Positions 59,555 through 64,000 of a stretch of 64,000 bases of DNA are shown here, piece by piece. The notes under the pieces were generated by a model that did no database searches, was not told the origin of the DNA, and was given only the letters and a program-made list of their open reading frames with translations. The stretch covers positions 23,860-87,859 of the forward strand of contig NZ_BTPU01000060.1 of the NCBI RefSeq assembly GCF_036985595.1. The letters run 5' to 3'. The translations under genes were made by a program, and so were the position numbers. Position 1 is the first letter of the stretch. Every line of letters starts with the position of its first letter. The DNA comes from Vallitalea maricola (GTDB lineage Bacteria; Bacillota; Clostridia; Lachnospirales; Vallitaleaceae).

Positions 59555-59638
59555 GACAGTCAGGGTAAAGTGTTATAATCACTTGCCTTACCCTGAGAGC
59601 GGCCGGTCTGCGTGATTATAACACTTTACCCTTCTGTC
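59555..59638. repeat. long inverted-repeat element, copy 1 (before cobN)
   Basis: Perfect 20-base arms GGGTAAAGTGTTATAATCAC (59563-59582) and their complement (59612-59631) enclose a 29-base loop. Outer GACAG/CTGTC extends the stem. No T-run follows. The arms and loop recur at 63509-63582 after cobN. Confidence 0.85.
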
Positions 59639-59737
59639 TTCAGATAGTTAGTATGAGAATTGAGGGCTTCGTTTGTGTAGAAGTAGTCAGTAGTGTGAAA
59701 TGTAGTGATTTTAAATTAATGGAGAGAGGGAATTGGT

Positions 59738-62700
59738 GTGAAGGTAACTGTGATTTCTGTTTCTACATCGGTGATAACAGGATTGATTAAGGTACAAGAG
59801 GATATTAACAGCAGGTTTAATGATGTGTTGGAGTTACGTTTGTTTTATGCATCTAGGGCATTAGAGGATAGTAAGCTTGAGGATATGGAGAGTGATATTG
59901 TTGATTCGGATGTCACTTTTGTAGATTTGATGGGAAGTCCTAAGAAGGTTGTAGGGGCTGTAATGTGTGGATTAGGGAAGTGTAAGGGGAATGTAATACC
60001 TATAGGTGGAGCAGGTAGGAATTTTCTGCGACTTGGGGAATTGACTTCTAATGATATGGGGATGAATAAAAAGAGTAATAAGAAGTCCAGGAAACCTATG
60101 GATATGAGTAAGATGCAGAAGATGGCTGATATGGCAGAAAAAATGGGAAAGCTGATTCCTGTTGGGAAGCCAAGGGATATGCGTAATTTTGTTCAGATAG
60201 GTAAATATTTTCAGAATGCTACTATTTTACAATTGACTAACATGATGTATCTGTTGTTAAGAGATTATGGGAAAGTAAAAGGTATTCCCAAACCTCAAGA
60301 ATCTGAGAAGTTACCTGACATTGGTTTATGTGATCCAGAGACGAAAATGTATTTTGATGATTATAAGGAATATGCTGATATTCATGGATTTAATAGTAGT
60401 AAGCCTACAGTAGCTTTATTATTTTATGGACATACTTATCCAAATGATACTTCAGTTTGTGTTTCCAAAATAGCGAAGCAAATTAGACCATTCGCAAATG
60501 TATTGCCAATAGCTTTTTCCAAGACTAAGACAGATAATCAAGATTTATTGAAAGAATTGTTATTACATGGGACAGGTAGAAAAGTTAATCTAATCATTAA
60601 TTTTATGTCATTTAGATTAGGTGCTGGACCTATGGGTGGAAATGCTGATTATGCAGTTAGCATTTTGGAAGATGTCAATGTACCGATATTTCATCCGTTT
60701 TTTATGACTAAAAGAAGAGAAAGTGAATGGTTTGACAGTGTAGAAGGAATCAATTCATCAGAATTCCTATTATCAGTGATGCTTCCAGAATTAGATGGAG
60801 CAATAGAGACTTATCCTATTGGAGCAATGGCAGTACCAGAATATAATAGTGAGTTTGATATTGAAGTAAGGGAACTTAGTTTGATAGATGATAGAGTCTT
60901 GAAACTTGTTTCCAGAGTTGAAAATTGGTTGAAACTACAAATCAAGAGGAATTTTGATAAGAAGGTAGCGATCATATGCTACAATTATCCGCCAGGGGAA
61001 GATAATCTTTTTGGAGGAGCTTTTCTTGATACTTTTAATTCAGTAGAGAACATATTGAAAGAATTGAATGATAATGGTTATAATGTGAAGCCATTGAGTA
61101 GTGATGATTTAATGAGTAGTTTTACAGCGGGAAAAATAGTTAATTCTGGTAGATGGTCTGACGAAGGATCAGAAGAGAATTTTATCAAATATAGTACTAA
61201 AGAGTATAATAAGGATTTAGAGGATAAGTGGTATAAAGAAGAAATACTGGAGCAATGGGGGCAAGCGCCTGGTGACGTAATGAGTGATGGAGAGAATTTC
61301 TTGATACCAGGAATAATAAGTGAAAATGTTTTTATTGGTTTACAGCCTACAAGAGGTATACATGAGAATCCAGAAAAAGTCTATCATGATAAAACATTAT
61401 TGCCTCCTCATCAATATATAGCATATTATCAATGGCTAAAAGAGGAGTTTAAAGCTGACGTAATTATTCATGTTGGAACACACGGGACATTGGAATTCTT
61501 AAAAGGTAAAGAATGCGGTATGTCCAGTAGATGTCTACCAGATATGTTAGTAAGTGACCTTCCTCATCTGTATATCTATTATTGTGGTAATCCAGCAGAA
61601 GGAATGATTGCAAAAAGACGTTCTCATGCTGCATTAATAGGTTATCAACCACCAACATTTATCGAAGGAGAATTATATGGTGAATATGCAAATTTGGCAG
61701 CTATGATTGATGAATACCATGAAGCCCTAAGAGTATCACCAGTAAGAAGTGATGATGTATATACTAACATAATGAAGAAGGCAGTGGAAAACAATCTGCC
61801 TGAGGATTTAGACCAGATTGAAAGTGAATTATACAGGATGAACCGTTCCCTTATTCCAAAAGGTCTGCATGTATTTGGTAAATCGTTTGATATTGAAGAA
61901 GTCTATAGGTATCTTGAATTTGTTCTAAGATATGATAGGGGTAATATAAAATCTCTTAGGAGAATCTTAGCAGTTAATAGTGGTTATGATTATGATGAAA
62001 TACTTGAAAATAATGATATAAACGCATTAAAAAGAATAGATAGGGAAGTAAAAGAATTAATTGATACATATTGGAAAGAAAATGGAAAAATTAGCGATAG
62101 TCTTAACATTAAAAATGATTTAAGAATAGAAATAGATAATACAATGAAGTATGCAGAAGACCTAGTTTGTAAGTGTAATGAGAATAATGAGAGCAACGGA
62201 CTTTTGAAACTCTTAAATGGAGAATACCTAAAGGCTAAATTAGCAGGAGATACTATCAGAAATCCAGAAGTAATGCCAACAGGATATAATCTATATCAAT
62301 TTGACCCAAGATTTGTTCCAAGTGAAACAGCTTATGAGAGAGGCAGGAAAATTGCTGAGAATACAATTAACCAGTATCTAAGGGAACATGGGGAATATCC
62401 AAAAAGTATAGCTGTAGTTTTATGGGGACTTGAAACTTCTAGGACTCAGGGAGAAACAGTTGGACAGATAATGGCTTATCTAGGAATAAGACTTGGAAAG
62501 TCAAGAAGTATATGGGAACCTAAATATGAAATAATACCTGAGGAAGAATTAAAAAGGCCTAGAATTGATGTAGTAATAAATATGTGTGGCTTTTTTAGAG
62601 ATATGTTCTCAAATATTATCAATGATTTAAATGAATTGTTTGAAACAATATATGGATTAGATGAAGGTGATGAGTTTAATTACTTTAAGGCTAATAGTAA

Positions 62701-63481
62701 AAGACTATACAAAAAGTTATTAGAGGATGGTTATGAAAAAGAGGAAGCTTTAGAATTATGTAAATCCAGAATATTTGGACCTGCAGAAGGAGAATACGGG
62801 ACAGGAATCACTAAGCTGTTTGAAACCAAGAATTGGGAAAATGAATCTCAGATAGGTGAAACTTTTGTTAAGAGTCTAAGGCATGTATATAGTAAGAACC
62901 ATAGAGGAAAAGAAGCAGGGGAATTGCTTAATAATAATCTTAGTTCTGTTGATGTTGTATCACAAATAAGAAGTAATCATGAGTATGAGGTTACAGACCT
63001 TGACCATTATTATGAGTTTTTTGGTGGACTTGCTAAATCAGTGGAAATGGCTAAGGGATCAAAAGCGGAGATATATATTACTGATACGACTGGTGAACGA
63101 CTTGAAACAGAAAGTGTTGAGAAATCCATCAATAGAGGAATTAGGACAAGAGTATTAAATCCAAAATGGAGAGATGGTATGTTGGAGCATAAATATCATG
63201 GAGTTCAGAAAATTGCTGATAGATTTGAAAATATCATGGGATTAGCTGCTACTACTAATAAGGTGGAAGAGTGGATTTATGATGATTTGCATAGCAAATA
63301 TATTGATGATGATGAGATGAGGGAAAGATTGAAAGACAATAATAGATGGGCTTATTTTTCTATTGTGGAACAGATGATGGATTATGAGAAGAGAGGTTAT
63401 TGGAAGGCTACGGATGAGCAGAAGGAGAAGTTGTTGGAGGTATATTTGGAATTGGAGGGGGATATAGAGGAGGATATTTAA
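59738..63481 (+). CDS. cobN: CobN/BchH-type cobaltochelatase large subunit
   Basis: Large chelatase subunit of 1247 residues, the size of aerobic-pathway CobN. Landmarks include YNYPPGEDNLFGGAFLDT near 415, the hallmark HVGTHGTLEFLKGKE near 585, and the later MAYLGIRLGKSRSIWEP and NMCGFFRDMFSNIINDL. A Met/Lys-rich insertion lies at about 105-150 (MGMNKKSNKKS ... DMSKMQKMADMAEKM). No CobS/CobT or ChlI/ChlD partner ATPase gene is in the window, yet chelation by this family needs one. GTG 59738 follows GGAGAGAGGG. The cobalamin riboswitch upstream and the B12-type importer support a corrinoid role. Confidence 0.9.
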   Translation: MKVTVISVSTSVITGLIKVQEDINSRFNDVLELRLFYASRALEDSKLEDMESDIVDSDVTFVDLMGSPKKVVGAVMCGLGKCKGNVIPIGGAGRNFLRLGELTSNDMGMNKKSNKKSRKPMDMSKMQKMADMAEKMGKLIPVGKPRDMRNFVQIGKYFQNATILQLTNMMYLLLRDYGKVKGIPKPQESEKLPDIGLCDPETKMYFDDYKEYADIHGFNSSKPTVALLFYGHTYPNDTSVCVSKIAKQIRPFANVLPIAFSKTKTDNQDLLKELLLHGTGRKVNLIINFMSFRLGAGPMGGNADYAVSILEDVNVPIFHPFFMTKRRESEWFDSVEGINSSEFLLSVMLPELDGAIETYPIGAMAVPEYNSEFDIEVRELSLIDDRVLKLVSRVENWLKLQIKRNFDKKVAIICYNYPPGEDNLFGGAFLDTFNSVENILKELNDNGYNVKPLSSDDLMSSFTAGKIVNSGRWSDEGSEENFIKYSTKEYNKDLEDKWYKEEILEQWGQAPGDVMSDGENFLIPGIISENVFIGLQPTRGIHENPEKVYHDKTLLPPHQYIAYYQWLKEEFKADVIIHVGTHGTLEFLKGKECGMSSRCLPDMLVSDLPHLYIYYCGNPAEGMIAKRRSHAALIGYQPPTFIEGELYGEYANLAAMIDEYHEALRVSPVRSDDVYTNIMKKAVENNLPEDLDQIESELYRMNRSLIPKGLHVFGKSFDIEEVYRYLEFVLRYDRGNIKSLRRILAVNSGYDYDEILENNDINALKRIDREVKELIDTYWKENGKISDSLNIKNDLRIEIDNTMKYAEDLVCKCNENNESNGLLKLLNGEYLKAKLAGDTIRNPEVMPTGYNLYQFDPRFVPSETAYERGRKIAENTINQYLREHGEYPKSIAVVLWGLETSRTQGETVGQIMAYLGIRLGKSRSIWEPKYEIIPEEELKRPRIDVVINMCGFFRDMFSNIINDLNELFETIYGLDEGDEFNYFKANSKRLYKKLLEDGYEKEEALELCKSRIFGPAEGEYGTGITKLFETKNWENESQIGETFVKSLRHVYSKNHRGKEAGELLNNNLSSVDVVSQIRSNHEYEVTDLDHYYEFFGGLAKSVEMAKGSKAEIYITDTTGERLETESVEKSINRGIRTRVLNPKWRDGMLEHKYHGVQKIADRFENIMGLAATTNKVEEWIYDDLHSKYIDDDEMRERLKDNNRWAYFSIVEQMMDYEKRGYWKATDEQKEKLLEVYLELEGDIEEDI

Positions 63482-63508
63482 ATACTACTACATAAAGCTC
63501 AACAGTCA

Positions 63509-63582
63509 GGTTGTAAAGTGTTATAATCACTTGCCTTACTCTGAGAAGCGATCGGTCTGCGTGATTATAACACTTTACAACC
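63509..63582. repeat. long inverted-repeat element, copy 2 (after cobN)
   Basis: Perfect 22-base arms (63509-63530 and 63561-63582, GGTTGTAAAGTG at the outer end) enclose a 30-base loop. Compared with copy 1 the outer stem bases differ on both sides (GGG/CCC against GGTTG/CAACC) but still pair, and the loop palindrome CGGCCG has become CGATCG. An alternative CAACC/GGTTG pairing follows the right arm. Confidence 0.85.
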
Positions 63583-63800
63583 TTCGGTTGGTGCCGGTTT
63601 ATGGATAGTGGGGGATCTGAGGGAGATAGATAGATAGTTAGTTGTTGGATGTAAGTACATTGTACTTTGTTTTTTGGTTGAATTTTTAATATGGCTTTAT
63701 GGTGTTACAAATTGAATTATACAATATTTGTAGTAGCCTGTAGTTAGGCTAGTAAAGGTTTTTTTAATATTCTTATTAAATCTTTAAATAATTAATTTAC
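63583..63800. other. intergenic region after cobN
   Basis: No gene or convincing hairpin seen apart from the alternative CAACC-TTC-GGTTG stem at its left edge. It is AT-rich toward the right, where leader RNA candidate B begins. Confidence 0.5.
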
Positions 63801-63944
63801 TATAATAAAACATGGAATAGCCTAAAGTTTTGTACGTAAGAAGAAAAAGTGTTTTATACCTATATTGAAGGGGAATAGGAGCAAAATAGTATAGGTATAT
63901 GAGAAGTAGTGAGGCAGGACGCCGAACCCAGCTTTTAATCTGAC
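63801..63944 (+). ncRNA. leader RNA candidate, copy B (window end)
   Basis: TATAAT (63801-63806), TAGCC (63818-63822), then exactly 14 bases and the same 19-base block as copy A (63837-63855). A longer internal hairpin ATACCTAT..ATAGGTAT follows, then CCGAAC, 12 bases and CTGAC (63922-63944). The regulated gene would lie beyond the window. Confidence 0.55.
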
Positions 63945-63996
63945 AGCCCTACTGGACTGTCAGGAATAATAATGGACTCGATGTCCATTATTATTC
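63940..63996 (+). terminator. two hairpins after leader B, possible terminator
   Basis: CTGACAG/CTGTCAG (63940-63963) is followed at once by the 14-base perfect stem GAATAATAATGGAC / GTCCATTATTATTC (63964-63996). Whether a T-run follows cannot be seen because the window ends. Confidence 0.5.
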
Positions 63997-64000
63997 GTTG

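Noticed and set aside
59555..59638. Reading the cobN-flanking palindrome simply as the btuD terminator
   Set aside because: No T-run follows on either strand, the loop is 29 bases, and a matching copy follows cobN; kept as a repeat element instead.
1..64000. tRNA, rRNA, transposase or integrase genes
   Set aside because: None could be recognised anywhere in the window on either strand.

Overview
The window is an AT-rich chromosomal stretch of a low-GC, Gram-positive, spore-former-type anaerobe. I place it in the Clostridia, close to Lachnospirales or Vallitalea-like marine and gut genera, although the species cannot be fixed from sequence alone. The signs are YesM/YesN two-component genes, a SigV/RsiV pair, lipoprotein substrate-binding proteins, AGGAGG ribosome binding sites, frequent TTG and GTG starts, an FMN and a cobalamin riboswitch, and a complete lack of respiratory-chain genes. 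I saw no rRNA, tRNA, CRISPR array, transposase or integrase.

Region by region. (1) 1-14.7 kb is a core-1 mucin O-glycan locus: ABC sugar permeases, a YesM/YesN sensor pair, a lipoprotein sugar-binding protein, a GH112 galacto-N-biose phosphorylase and a very large secreted GH101-type endo-alpha-N-acetylgalactosaminidase. Outside the cell GH101 would release Gal-beta-1,3-GalNAc, the ABC system would import it and GH112 would split it by phosphorolysis. (2) 14.7-16.2 kb holds an ECF sigma factor and RsiV-like anti-sigma factor. (3) 16.3-20 kb is a hexuronate unit: a GntR repressor divergent from uxuA-uxuB, with a palindromic operator. (4) 20-22.7 kb has an esterase, a DUF3137 protein and LemA. 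(5) 22.9-24.9 kb is a stand-alone phage-tail-tip-like cassette. (6) 25-30.8 kb has a secreted six-repeat protein of unknown family, an S41 protease and a ClpP-fold lipoprotein. (7) 30.9-35 kb is an FMN-riboswitch-controlled ribD-ribE-ribBA-ribH operon. (8) 35-37.8 kb has an Lrp regulator, glutamate dehydrogenase and a strongly structured transcript tail.

(9) 37.8-42.3 kb is a sulfur-handling cluster: a thioredoxin-reductase-like flavoprotein, two half-size YeeE/YedE transporters, two TusA proteins and a LysR regulator. (10) 42.4-49.1 kb carries a WecE-like sugar aminotransferase, an ArnC/DPM1-like glycosyltransferase and an ATP-grasp ligase. It continues with an ABC importer lacking its ATPase and a GT39-like membrane glycosyltransferase. 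(11) 49.7-52.4 kb has two lipoprotein rhodaneses, one with four domains from an internal duplication. (12) 52.7-55.9 kb has a TM1266-like small regulator and a MarR-autoregulated amino-acid ABC transporter. (13) 55.9-63.5 kb is a cobalamin-riboswitch operon: a BtuF-like lipoprotein with a Met/Lys-rich tract, BtuC, BtuD and CobN.

The least explained signals are four. A leader RNA candidate occurs twice, at 45.66 and 63.80 kb, with fixed-spacing conserved blocks. A pair of long inverted-repeat elements flanks cobN and shows compensatory stem changes. A nested set of hairpins lies between gdhA and its terminator. The isolated tail-fibre cassette is the fourth.
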